This document shows positions 38,201-46,000 of a stretch of DNA of 64,000 nucleotides, one piece after another. The translations under genes were made by a program, and so were the position numbers. Origin of the DNA: Pseudoalteromonas sp. A25. Its GTDB lineage: Bacteria > Pseudomonadota > Gammaproteobacteria > Enterobacterales > Alteromonadaceae. Every line of letters begins with the position of its first letter. Position 1 is the first letter of the stretch. The notes below the pieces were generated by a model. It was not told the DNA's origin. It searched no databases and saw only the letters and a list, made by a program, of their open reading frames with translations. Location of the stretch: NCBI RefSeq assembly GCF_009176705.1, contig NZ_AP021846.1:3592001-3656000 (forward strand). The letters are read 5' to 3'.

Positions 38201-40009
38201 TGCGCCCGCTTTAAGGACTGCTAATACACTGATCATCAACTCAAGGCTTGGCTCAACATATAACGCAATCAACGTATTGGCAGCTAAGGGTTGGCCATAA
38301 TGTGCTTGGTAACTTGCTCGCAACCAATTCGCCAGTTGATTTGCACGCTCATTCAGTGCTTGGTAGCTGAGCTGTTGCTGGCCACAGGTCAAGGCAATGG
38401 CTTGCGGACAAGCTGCTACCTGCGCTTCAAATGCATCGACCAGACTATGCTCGCTATCGGCTTGCGCACGAATAAAATCTACATCGCTCTTAGCCCATTC
38501 AAGGAGACGTTCATTGTCTTGAGCAGATAATAACGCGTATTCTTTTAAGCATGTCAAAGTGCATTGCGCGACCTGTTTCAAAACATGGTGATACGCCTTT
38601 GCAATACGCTCAATGCTGGCTTTTTCAAATAAGCTCGTTGCATAATTGAAGGTTGCTTTAAGGCCTTCTTCGCCCTCACTCATAATCAAAGTTAAGTCAA
38701 ACTTTGCTGGCGAATATGCTTGCGACTGTGTCTGTTCATCCAAAGGCGTCAACGGCAACGCCCAATTTGCTTTTTCAGCATTATTTTGCTGAAGACTAAA
38801 CAGCACTTGAAATATAGGGTGGCGTGATAGGTCTCGCTCTAAGCCGAGTGCATGCACCATTTGCTCAAAAGGGATATCCTGATTTACTTTTGCAGCCGCA
38901 ACTTGTTGATGGCTTTGCTCTATTAACTGTGCCATCGATGATTCATCATCTAGCTGTAAACGTATTGGCAAAGAATTGACAAAAAAGCCAATCATGTCTT
39001 GCACTTGTGCGTTATGTCTATTGTCAGAAGGTGTACCAATGACGACATCTGACTGATTAGCAAATCTTCCCAGTACCAATGAGAAAGCACCCAGCAATAC
39101 GGTATAAAGAGTTGTGTTGTATTGCTTTGCAACTTGCTTTAAGTCATGTGCAAGTTCCGACTCAAACGCCACATGCAGATCTTGCCCAATGTAATCACTT
39201 TGCATTGGTCTTGGAAAATCAGTCAGCAAAGCAAGTGGCTGCAAGTCAGCAAGATTTTTCTGCCAATAAGCGAGCTGTTGCTCCCCAACATCACCAGACA
39301 TAAGCTCCCTTTGCCAACATGCATAGTCTGCATACTGTAACTCTGGCATGGGTAATGCTTCTTGGCTTTGGTAGGCAAGCTCTAAGTCTTTTAAAAAGAC
39401 CCCCACTGACCAGCCATCAAATGCAATGTGATGCCATACAAATAGCAAGTAGCGTAAGTTGCCCTGCTGTAATACACACGCTCTCATCACTTCTTGATTG
39501 AGATCGAATGAAGCTGATTGTTTTGCCGCTAGTGCTTGACGCAACTCCTCTTCAGTCTCGAAATGTTCAAGTTCAATGACAACGTTCTGATCTGTAATTT
39601 GTTGATAGTCGTCACCCTGTGCATCTTGCTCAAAGACAGTGCGCAAACTTGCGTGCTTTGCAACAACTGCATCAAGTGCGCGCTGCAAACGCGCCAGCTC
39701 AGCATCTTCCTCGAGTGAGAAACATACTGGAATTAAGTATGCCGCTCCTGAGCTGATGCGTTCAACATACAGCAATCGCTGTTGAGCGAACGACAATGGA
39801 TAGCGATGCCACTGCGGCATTTTTTCAAATGCCTCTTGAGAGATAATTTCAGAACGCGATAAGAAGCTTTTCAGTTCCTGCTTTTTATCCCTGATTTTGA
39901 TGATCAACTCATCGTTCAGTTCGTCCGAGTCGTAGGCAAGACGAATGTCTTGCCCCTCCAACCACACAGCTGCCTGTGAATTTTTAATTTCCGTCAATAA
40001 ATCAAACAT
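23240..40009 (-). CDS. Non-ribosomal peptide synthetase, modules 8-12 with terminal thioesterase (5589 aa)
   Basis: Residues 1-50 match a TubC-type N-terminal docking domain (LLTEIKNSQAAVWLEGQDIR...). Module 8: C (70-500, WHHIAFDGWS), A (520-1010), T (GGDS near 1076). Module 9: C (1125-1580, VHHAIIDGWS), A (1590-2090), T (GGNS near 2145). Module 10: C (2200-2640), A (2650-3150), T (GGDS near 3207). Module 11: C (3255-3710), A (3725-4215), T (GGNS near 4277). Module 12: C (4330-4780), A (4790-5255), T (GGSS near 5313). TE (5360-5589) has GWSMGG and catalytic-His region DGDHFSIM. Ten-residue codes read by alignment to GrsA: 8 and 10, DFWNIGMVH (Thr); 9, DAFWLGGTF (Val-like); 11, DAFLMGCTI (aliphatic, Leu/Ile-like guess); 12, DTGDISEVG (not recognised). 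All C domains keep HHxxxDG. No E or MT domain is seen. The start ATG lies 21 bp after the module 1-7 gene, so translation is coupled. Confidence 0.93.
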   Translation of the reverse strand: MFDLLTEIKNSQAAVWLEGQDIRLAYDSDELNDELIIKIRDKKQELKSFLSRSEIISQEAFEKMPQWHRYPLSFAQQRLLYVERISSGAAYLIPVCFSLEEDAELARLQRALDAVVAKHASLRTVFEQDAQGDDYQQITDQNVVIELEHFETEEELRQALAAKQSASFDLNQEVMRACVLQQGNLRYLLFVWHHIAFDGWSVGVFLKDLELAYQSQEALPMPELQYADYACWQRELMSGDVGEQQLAYWQKNLADLQPLALLTDFPRPMQSDYIGQDLHVAFESELAHDLKQVAKQYNTTLYTVLLGAFSLVLGRFANQSDVVIGTPSDNRHNAQVQDMIGFFVNSLPIRLQLDDESSMAQLIEQSHQQVAAAKVNQDIPFEQMVHALGLERDLSRHPIFQVLFSLQQNNAEKANWALPLTPLDEQTQSQAYSPAKFDLTLIMSEGEEGLKATFNYATSLFEKASIERIAKAYHHVLKQVAQCTLTCLKEYALLSAQDNERLLEWAKSDVDFIRAQADSEHSLVDAFEAQVAACPQAIALTCGQQQLSYQALNERANQLANWLRASYQAHYGQPLAANTLIALYVEPSLELMISVLAVLKAGAAYVPMAPSNPALRNQHVLDDSAPTLVLTTAQSQSAYQTQLNSEAPLLVMDDDSVSACATTTPDVMHGADDLAYVIYTSGTTGKAKGVLQNHANVMRLFKATAADYQFNAQDVWMLYHAYTFDFTVWEMWGALLHGGRLVIPEQSLVRDFAAVAKLCQQEAVTVLNQTPGAFLGFAEAALTLELDFPALRYVIFGGDKLNPASLKRWWARFGDSQPQLVNMYGITETTVHTTYQPLYAEHASECSTIGRVLRDMQAYVLNEQMQLVPPGVPGELYIGGAGLSPGYLNRPELTAERFIDNPFADESMQALGYTRMYKTGDVVRWLADGTLEYLGRNDNQVKIRGYRIELGEIEAALLQQDGVQQAALLIDDSEGHARLLAYVVSDDAQLGATLKGALAHVLPSYMIPAHITVLAQLPLTVNGKLDRAALPRPSQVEARTYIAPSTKTEQILCSVWQEVLQVEQVGVNDNYYELGGDSIISIKLVTRARQAGVEFSLADLLATQTVSLLAQCVDAGEAKVQQTVASSAFSLISEADKALLPEGIEDAYPVSRLQLGMLFHTQSNDSCLYHDLISYPFTLPLDESCLRDTLAAICARHSILRTQIALSGFSKPLQLVHEQAQIELFIGNTDEDLQAVHAWYKQEHQRGFADNEYPLLRVAAHRIDAERFHLSFSVHHAIIDGWSEAALTAEVAALYGKALAGKSLVQPALAASYRDFIAQEQAALSDTDNHTFWRNQFEQVAAQPVLLAPSDDDSLPSHTAPESDYLMFSFNATQAKALQALAARCDVSLKAVMFAAHSKALSLATGYEQVVSGLSVHGRPEVLDSDKLLGLFVNILPVTVSCQVGSRRTGSWLEFIQAVHGQMNAVEAQRFFPLEVVKELVGDEPFHAAFNYTSFNAYWQQDSVAAEDLLAGRMGIAENSLPLSLNVQTSQNTDEIMCSLSTLRSHYKAGVGVSYAKLYQRIIEMMLQDATASHHQVLEEAEQYQQLVQWNGHTVSFGEQTITELFEQHAARTPDAVALITQEKTYSYGELNAMANRRAAMILANVAGKPQMIGVYHSSRLDMVLSMLAALKVGAAYVPFAMGTPASRVSYIVDDCQLDIMLCDSHSEKVLTQGLASATSNPVCLYVDKEDAHQFSAQNIAQHTTLNDLAYIMYTSGTTGQPKGAMIPHRGVVSLVNNTDYVDITTQDVFVQLANPAFDAATFEIWGALTQGASLVVPNDDMMLDAESICDVLTRHHVSILWLTRALFDSVYSESTTMFAGLRYLLVGGEALTSAIMARLVSQVERPVHILNGYGPTESTTFATTHECQGEVGSVPIGKPINGRQVYVLSPSRTLLPTGCVGELYIGGAGLAQGYLNKPTLTEQAFIRGSEFQIAGIEPDAVLYKTGDKVRWLESGELEYLGRDDQQIKIRGYRVELEEIESVLMTQPNIQHALVQVKESGRDACLVAYVVPENMQAFDEAMLQANLQKSLASYQLPHHFVTLPALPLTANGKMDLAALPEVDLQARDDYVAPRNEIEAGLCAIWSELLDGEPVSVFDDFFKLGGNSIHAVRMAAKVRDELSLDFSLAKLFEHKTIASLAANLMQSDEIVIPSLGEKRDHYPLSFAQERLFYIEQLQPSSAYHIPLLLALNEDVALEQLQQSVMQLVDRHPILRTRYLTNESGHVVQQVMANTLTIANHDCSADALAVSVQKQVDTPFDLEREVMRASFYNTGEQRYLLIVWHHIAFDGWSTSLFLKELAEHYHNGINGVPCTSPTWPIDYIDYSVWQRDYLQGDTLETYRTYWQTQLQDVETLSLPLDHNRPAVARHQGRELYTNIDSGTSKALVALAKENDSSLNSVLLSAFYLTLAHLCDQQDIIVGTPSDNRHHHQTQGVIGFFVNTLPLRMQVDWSMSTSQFIQNVHQCVGQAKAHQELPFEQIVELLGVERDASRHPLFQVVFGLQDLQDVVDDVVALPMTPAPLDGDVDFCPAKFDLSLMATRSQEGINITLNYAVSLFEHNTIEAISELYTNILVGLIDARTHTVGEIPLMSDVKQQELLQQSIMLREEFASTDTLVSAFEAQVATCPQAIALTCGQQQLSYQALNERANQLANWLRASYQAHYGQPLAANTLIALYVEPSLELMISVLAVLKAGAAYVPMAPSNPALRNQHVLDDSAPALVLTTAQSQSAYQTQLNSEAPLLVMDDDAVSACATTTPGVMHGADDLAYVIYTSGTTGKAKGVLQNHANVMRLFKATAADYQFNAQDVWMLYHAYTFDFTVWEMWGALLHGGRLVIPEQSLVRDFAAVAKLCQQEAVTVLNQTPGAFLGFAEAALTLELDFPALRYVIFGGDKLNPASLKRWWARFGDSQPQLVNMYGITETTVHTTYQPLYAEHASECSTIGRVLRDMQAYVLNEQMQLVPPGVPGELYIGGAGLSPGYLNRPELTAERFIDNPFADESMQALGYTRMYKTGDVVRWLADGTLEYLGRNDNQVKIRGYRIELGEIEAALLQQDGVQQAALLIDDSEGHARLLAYVVSDDAQLGATLKGALAHVLPSYMIPAHITVLAQLPLTVNGKLDRAALPRPSQVEARTYIAPSTKTEQILCSVWQEVLQVEQVGVNDNYYELGGDSIISIKLVTRARQAGVEFSLADLLATQTVSLLAQCVDAGEAKVQQTVASSAFSLISEADKALLPEGIEDAYPVSRLQLGMLYHTQASAGSLYHDLISYSFTLPLDESCLRDTLAAICARHSILRTQIALSGFSEPLQLVHEQAQIELFIGNTEEDLQAVHAWYKQEHQRGFADNEYPLLRVAAHRIDAERFHLSFSVHHAIIDGWSEAALTAEVAALYGKALAGKSLVQPALAASYRDFIAQEQAALSDTDNHTFWRNQFEQVAAQPVLLAPSDDDSLPSHTAPESDYLMFSFNATQAKALQALAARCDVSLKAVMFAAHSKALSLATGYEQVVSGLSVHGRPEVLDSDKLLGLFVNILPVTVSCQVGPHRTGSWLEFIQAVHGQMNAVEAQRFFPLEVVKELVGDEPFHAAFNYTSFNAYWQQDSVAAEDLLAGRMGIAENSLPLSLNVQTSQNTDEIMCSLSTLRSHYKAGVGVSYAKLYQRIIEMMLQDATASHHQVLEEAEQYQQLVQWNGHTVSFGEQTITELFEQHAARTPDAVALITQEKTYSYGELNAMANRRAAMILANVAGKPQMIGVYHSSRLDMVLSMLAALKVGAAYVPFAMGTPMSRLVYIIDDCQLSLVLSDSAQNDVLDDALSQSISKPVCMNVDVFDSAQYSADNLHVNSTLDDLAYIMYTSGTTGKPKGAMVTQRGVVSLVNNTDYVDITTQDVFVQLANPAFDAATFEIWGALTQGASLVIPNSDMALDAFEIEALLSRNQVSIVLLTRALFDSIYSQSPDMFSALRYLMVGGEALTPAIMNRLVSQPTRPKHILNCYGPTESTTIASTYECQVTEGSVPIGKPANGRQVYVLSPSRSLLPVGCVGELYISGAGLARGYLNKPALTEQAFIRGSEFQIAGIEPDAVLYKTGDKVRWLESGELEYLGRDDKQVKIRGYRIELEEIESVLMAQDNVQHALVQVKTRGKDASLVAYIVAQDAERWDELAFEEALKSQLASYQLPSHWVLLDKLPLTANGKADLAALPEVDLQARAEYVEPRNEIEATLCDIWSALLNVEQVSVYDDFFKLGGNSIHAVRMAAKVRDELALEFSLAKLFEHKTIASLAENLAQTDEIRIPSSVPRQARYPLSFAQEQMLLLERLPESQGSYQVPVFTKLNRNIDTQKLVLAIDAVISRHEVLRSTFNFDEDGESYQTPLTKGAEIQTVAVHTEQLNTFVSQQVANKFELDKSPAMRGFIINTEYDSYLLVVWHHIIFDGWSSGLFFSEVEQYYRSQGVELSPLSIQYADYALWQREYMQGDVLASHQKYWQQQVQEVEVLSIPTDYTRPAIPSFVGAEESRFVADELATELKALAAANSTTMYSVLMSAYFITLSRLSGQSDIMIGTPMDNRALAQTQSLIGYFVNSVPMRCKLDNDMTVSELVRQVHHLNVEAKRYQMLPFEQIVGLANTARDASRHPLYQVFFTLNQFADANEAEQGSECFAPDLNEKVLDYTPAKFDLTLDVSMVHEQLEISLNYATDLFSRQSAANMLEIYHRVLQQMCQAQFKRCTDLKLAAPSQMQLESEYLAQQVQCTATLAEQFKALAAKQPDAIAIESDEITLTYKQLDERSDALATHICQQFSHRGRLPEGTCIALYFNSGLHAIVAKMAVLKAGAAYVPISTKLPQARVQYILQDIAAKVVLTQSALEQEIQKQGIDTINLDATSCYAVSAPLEVGNPKDLAYVIYTSGTTGQPKGVMIEHASMSNLAHHNKHGYRLQRNEKFAVIIENYAFDTTAGLIFTALLNGASLVVIDDNTTIEHAIHQYGITHLDTTASVLQMLDESALEKLSRIVSGGEVTPISFAKRWSHKLINEYGPTETTVGSHQYHCSSLSDRASSVSIGKVVSNLRCYVLDDELNMLPVGCPGTLYISGIGLSRGYLNQPELTQEKFINNPFVAAGDGIEYQRMYCTGDKVLQNTSGEFMFVGREDEQVQLNGARVELGEIVAQINSLSGVQQSAVIVSDSGDAQLVAYVVPKADFALDKEMVINALLTILPAYMVPRHIYILDKLPLTTNGKLDKRALPVPSALEHRAEYCPPSTFVEEQLAEIWAEVLEIEATTISVIEDFFNLGGSSLKAVKVVRLIEKKLAIKLSIDFVLRHSSIRKMALELANEPQDSSVVLPLSQVQESECTLVLFHPVGGGAYCYRELLESLSPTSTVLGVQHPEFAGESGWLDASIEQLSDYYAQSLLARSVVQPIRMLGWSMGGVIAFAVAQKLIAKGYAVEWVGLVDSYVTSEFISPNSDTPMVQDAAHMSNTEERVLHANQQALDSYIPTGSVPQIFGVFVEQSKTHPVLSKAIERWAQRSDQPFKCAYVDGDHFSIMAYPRVTSLAQSLTELVNNIESKIN
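28565..32045. repeat. Near-identical intragenic block, copy 2 (A10 to start of A11)
   Basis: This stretch repeats 34958-38438 at a constant offset of 6393 bp, with few substitutions, across A(Thr)-T-C and the N-terminal end of the next A domain. Identity drops sharply at the point encoding AAYVPFAMGTP in the A domain, before the substrate pocket, and rises again after the pocket (KTGDKVRWLESGELEYLG). It marks a recent bimodule duplication with later exchange inside the A core. Confidence 0.9.
34958..38438. repeat. Near-identical intragenic block, copy 1 (A8 to start of A9)
   Basis: This is the partner of 28565-32045. The two blocks cover the Thr A domain, GGDS carrier, C domain and the first ~150 residues of the next A domain. 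Small differences cluster in the C-domain entry (FHTQSNDSCLYHD versus YHTQASAGSLYHD). Confidence 0.9.
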
Positions 40010-40030
40010 TTTAAAACCGTCCCCAGTAGC

Positions 40031-43000
40031 TTAAACCGTGATAACTTTTTTCTTTTGTGTCATCGCTTGAGATGTAATTGAGGTATCAATCGCTTGCTGC
40101 TTCATTTGCGCAATATTTTCTGCTATTGCACCGATATTTTGATGCTCATATAAAGCGGCAATGGGCAACTCGAAGTCCAACAACGCACGGAGTTTCGCCA
40201 TAATGCGTACCGCGTTGATTGAGTTACCTCCCAACCTAAAGAAGTTGTCTTCAATACCAATACGCTCAACCCCCAAGTTTTCTTGCCATATCTCACACAA
40301 CTGAGCTTCTAGCTCATTACGAGGTGCGACATAGTCAGATACTTGAACATCTTCAATGCTCGGCAAGGCTTCTAAGTTCACTTTTCCGTTTGCAGTCAAA
40401 GGAATTGATTCCATAAACATAAAGTGACTTGGGATTTGATAACTAAACAGCTTATTGCGCAGTGCTTGCTGTAGAGACTTCTCGTTCAATTCACGACCAG
40501 AGTTAGTTACTACATAGGCAACCAATGCCGCCTCTGAGTTAACCTGTTGCAACTTAACAATGGCATGCTTGACTTCAGACAATTCCATCAGCACCTCTTC
40601 AATACCCGACAGCTCAATTCGATAACCACGGATCTTCACTTGAGCATCATCTCGTCCTATGTACTCTAAGTTTCCATCCGGCAACCAACGAACTTTGTCG
40701 CCAGTACGGTATAAAGTGGTATATCCATTGCTCAGGTCTTGCTCGCTGGCAAACGAGTTACGCACAAAGCGCGTCGCTGTCAGCTCAGGCTGATTTAGAT
40801 AACCTCTTGCCAGTCCGGCACCTGAAATATACAACTCGCCTACGGCGCCTGTTGGCAGTAACGTTTTGTTTTCAGACAACACGTACACCTGACGACCATT
40901 AATTGGCTTACCGATTGGCACAGCCCCTGAGGTTGTCTGCGTACATTCGAACGTTGTCGCAAACGTCGTGCTTTCTGTAGGACCATATCCGTTTAAAATA
41001 TGCATTGGACGATGTGTTTGGCTAACCAGACGATTCATAATCGCAGGGGTTAATGCTTCGCCCCCAATTATCAAGTAGCGTAGCGATGCAAACATGTCTG
41101 GTAATTGACTATAAACAGAATCAAACAGCGCTCGCGTAAGCCACAGTGTCGTAACCTGCTCTACACGCAACAGCTTCTCTATTTGCTGCGCTTCTAGTGC
41201 AAAATCACTACTCGGTACAACTAAGGTGGCACCTTGTGTCAATGCTCCCCAGACTTCTAGTGTAGCCGCGTCAAATGCAGGGTTTGCAAGCTGTGCAAAT
41301 ACATCTGATGCCGTTATTTGCATAAAGTCTGTATTGTTAACCAAGGACGTAACACCCTGGTGTGGGATCAACACACCTTTAGGAACACCCGTTGTGCCCG
41401 AGGTATACATCACATAGGCCAAGCTCTGTGCATTAACGTCGCTTGTTGGTTTTTCTGTTGAACATTGCTGTACATCACTGTCGTCAACCAACACTACCTT
41501 AGGCTGGTTTGAGCAATACTCTAAAACAGCTCTCATTGCTCTTGCTTGCTGAGCGTCTGTTAATACAACTGGTAGGGCACAGTCATCAACAATATGTGCT
41601 ATACGCTCAATAGGGCTATCTGTTGAAATTGGTACATAGGCAGCCCCCATCTTCAATACCGCTAACATACTGACTACCATGTCAACTCTTTCGTGGTGAT
41701 AGATACCCACTGCTATTGGTGACTTCTCTGTCTTTGATAGCAAGTACTGCGCACGTTGATTAGCCAGTGTGTTTAACTGAGCATAAGTTATGCTGCCTTG
41801 CGCTGTTTTAAGTGCAATTGCATCAGGCATAGCAGCAACTTGAGATTCAAATAGCTCATGGATAGTTGCATTACCAAAATCACTCTTCGCTTGATTCCAT
41901 AACGACAACTGCACTTCACGCTCTTGTTCATTCACAATATCAGTGTGCAATGAGTCAATGTCATTGAGCATGCACGCCACGATACGTTTGAACAACCTTG
42001 CGTAAGTTACACCAACCCCAGTTTCATAATGGCTACGTAACGTACTCAGTGAGCCATTGATCTCATCCCTGTCTTGGTACGCTTGAATATTCAAGTTAAA
42101 TGGCAAGCTATTTTCGCCTTCCCCCATGCGACTATTCAGTACACTGGTTCCATCAACTGACTTTTCCTGCCAATAATTTCTAAAGTTAGTGTAGTTAAAC
42201 GACGTCACATACGGCTCTTGTCCACCGAGTACTTGTTTGATGGCCTCTACCGGGTAGAATCGCTGACTTTCAACTTGCTTGCTCATTGCGTGTACACTTG
42301 TGACAAGGTCACGCCAAGACATTTTCTGCACATCAATCGCAAATGGCAGCATATTAACGAACAAGCCCAAGATTTTTTCACTGTCTAGTGTTTCAGGTCG
42401 ACCATGCAAAGACGTACCTGTTACAACTTGGTTATAGCCAGTTGCCACTGCAAGTGCCTTAACATGAGCTGTAAATAACAGTGTTTTTAAAGACACGTCT
42501 AGTTCACTTGTAAGCGCTCTAAGTGCACTGGCTTGCTCTGCTGAAATAGAGAAACTTGCATAGTCCGTGTCTGTTCCCGTCAGCATTTCTATATCCTGAT
42601 GTTGTTCAGGCAATAGATTAACCGCACGCGCCTCTGTACCACTTAATGTCTCTTTCCAGAACTGCGCATTATCTTCATCCGCCAATACAGCTAACTCTTT
42701 GGCGATGTAGTCACGATAACAAGCTGAAATTGGTTCAACCGTTAACGAGTTTCCTTTAAGGGCTGCGTCATACTTGGACAATATTTCTGAAATAAGTGCC
42801 GCTTCACTCCAGCCATCTAAAATTGCATGATGGAAGCTCAAACTAATATAGAAGCTGTGCTCATTCACTTTATGTGCTGCAATTCTTAGCATTGGGAAAT
42901 CAGCATCAGAGAACCCTTGCTGCTTCTGTTGTGTATACCAACTTCTAACGGCTTCAGCATCCTGCCCTGTCTCACTAATAAATAATGGGATCTGAGCCTG

Positions 43001-46000
43001 TTTGTGCACCAACTGTAGCGGTTCACTAAACTCATCACTCACAATTTGTGTGCGTAGAATTTCGTGACGAGCACCAACCGTCTCAAGCACATACGTTAAA
43101 GCGGCGCTATCAAGTGGCAACTCAACTTTATAGCTCAGCAAGTCATGGTAGACGCTGCTGTTCGCGATACGACTATGATAAATAAGTCCAAGCTGTAAAC
43201 GACTTACCGGATATGCATCTTCAATATGCTCGGGCATTAAGGCTCTGTCCGCTTCACTAATCAAAGAGAATACTTCACTATCTACCGCACTTAATTCGCC
43301 CGCATCGCCGCCATCAATGGTCGCCGCTAACTCTGCTAGCGTGTCACACTCAAATAAGTCTTCTAGCGCAAAGTTAACGCCTTCCGCTTGTGCCCGTGCT
43401 GCCAGCTGGATACTCAAAATCGAGTCGCCACCAAGCTCAAAGAAGTTGTCGTAAATACTGACCGACGCCACCTCTAGTACTTCTTGCCAAATCTCACATA
43501 ACTGAGCTTCTAACGCCGTACGTGGTGTGCCATCTTCTTGGTCCGATGTCCCCGCCTCTGCACTCAGTGACATGCCTTTGAGTGCTTTACGGTCTACCTT
43601 GCCATTCACATTCAGTGGTAACTCTTCCATCACCAACATGTGTTGTGGATGCATGTAGCTGGGTAGTCTATCCACTAAGTAAGCTTGGATATCAGCCTGC
43701 GTCAGCGTACTGGCCACATATGCCGCCAGCTGCTTTTGCCCGCCTACTTCATGCACTAATATCGCTGCATCGGTGATAGCTGCATGCTCACACAACGCTG
43801 ATTCAATCTCACCCGGCTCGATACGGTAACCTCTGATCTTCACCTGCTGGTCAATTCGACCTAAGAACTCAATCAAGCCTGACGCGTTGAAGCACACCTT
43901 ATCGCCTGTGCGGTACATACGTGCATCGTTGCCCACAAATGGGTCTGCAAGGAACTGCTCTGCCGTTTTACTCGACTCACCCAAGTAACCTTGTGCAAGC
44001 GCTGCACCACCGATGAACAATTCACCCGGTGTGCCCGGTGCGACTGGGTTTAACTCACTGTCTAAGATGTAACATAGCGTGTTGTCCAGTGGCTTACCGA
44101 TTGGCACCGACTGACCCTCATCCCAGCTTTGCATCGCATAGAAACAGGTAAATGTCGTCGCTTCTGTGGGGCCATAACCATTCACTAAGCACTCACTCCA
44201 CGGCGCCGCTAGGTACGTCGCCACATGACGAGGTGACAATGCGTCGCCCCCGGCCACTAAGGCCCGTAGACCTTTCAGTGCTTCTAGTTTTTCATCAACA
44301 ACCACATGGAATAGCGACGCCGTTAGCCACAAGACACTCACCTGATGGCGCGCAAGCTCTTGTTCAATACGCTCAACCGTAACTTTGCCCGCATCTGCCA
44401 CGGCCACCGTCGCACCATTTAATAGTGCACTCCAAATCTCAAAGCTAGATGCATCGAATACCAGTGGAGCAAGTTGCAACAACACATCGTCTGACTCAAT
44501 CGCCAATTCACTGCGGTTTGCCGCCAGTCTCAGTAGACCTTGGTCAATCACTTGCACGCCTTTTGGTGTGCCTGTTGAGCCTGAGGTATACATCACATAA
44601 CTGGCACTGTGAGCGTGTCGTGCACTGACACTCACTGGTGTGCTGTGCTGCGACTGTGCCACTAAGCTTGACCACGCCAGTACCTGACACACTTCTAAGC
44701 CTGCCGTTGCACATAACTCATCGGCACTGATAACACGGGTTACTTGCGCATCTTCCAGCATGAAGCGAATACGCTCCTGCGGATACTGTGCATCCACGGG
44801 CACATAACAACCACCCGCTTGTACAACCGCTAAAATAGCAAGTACCGCATCCACTGACCGTTCGAATAGCATCGCTACGCGCTCGCCCGGCTGTACACCG
44901 TGGGCCGCTAATGCGCCCGCCAAGGCTTGTGTCTGCGCTTGTAACTGTGCATAGCTATAGGTGGTGTGTGCATCTTGCAACGCAATGGCATCACCATACT
45001 TCGCCGTCACATCAGCCAGCTTGTCAACCAAGCTAATATCTTGAGCCAGCGGCGTATAAGTGCCTGACCACTGTGCTAATTGTTGCTGCTCGTGTGGCTG
45101 TAGTAATGGCTTGTCACACAGTGTTTGCGGTGCATTGAGCATCTGCATAAAGCTGTGACGATAACACGCTACAAAACGCGCTAAGTCCTGCTCGGTATAA
45201 AGACTCGTATCTGTTTCTAACATCAGGTATATCGACGACCCTGTTGGCGTCATACCCGCTTGCAAGATGAATGGGTAGTTTGAATGCTCAAAACCGGCAT
45301 CCGTTACACCATCTGCACCCCGTTCGAACAGCAATGCTTCGCCAACACTTTCTTGCGCATACGCTCTAAAGTGGGTGTAGTTGAATAAGGTGCTAAAGAG
45401 CTCCTCACCATCACGCTCACGCTTTAGTGTCGCCAGAGGGTAACGGCGATGACGCCACAACTGGTGCTCTTGCTCAGCCAATTGCTTCACCCACGCTGAC
45501 CAATCCAAAGCTGGGGCTTGGGTGCTAAATGGTAAGCTGTTTAGGAACAAGCCTAATAACTGATCGCCTCCCACCGCTTCTGGACGACCATTGGTTACCA
45601 TGCCAGTCACCAATTGCTGTTGACCACTTAATGCATGCAACGCTCTGAGGTGTACCGCAAGCAACACGCTTTTTAGTGACACGCCCAATGAGGCCGCGTA
45701 TGCCTTCGCCTGCTCAGTTTCTTGCTCCGTTACCGGTACCATGGCACGCTCAATACTCGACTCAGTATTTGCTGGTGCATTGCCTTTAAGCTTTAAGACA
45801 TCTAACTGAGCAACCACTGACTGCCAGTAATGAAGCGTTTCTTCGCTTGCTAATGTCTCTTGCTCTAGCGCTATAAAGTCACGATAACTGGTTGTCAGCG
45901 CCTCTTTATTAACCAAGTTGCCTGCCAGTGCTGCCTGGTAATAGCTCACCAAATCAGACATCAGGATCGATGTACTCCAACCATCTAATAAGGCATGGTG

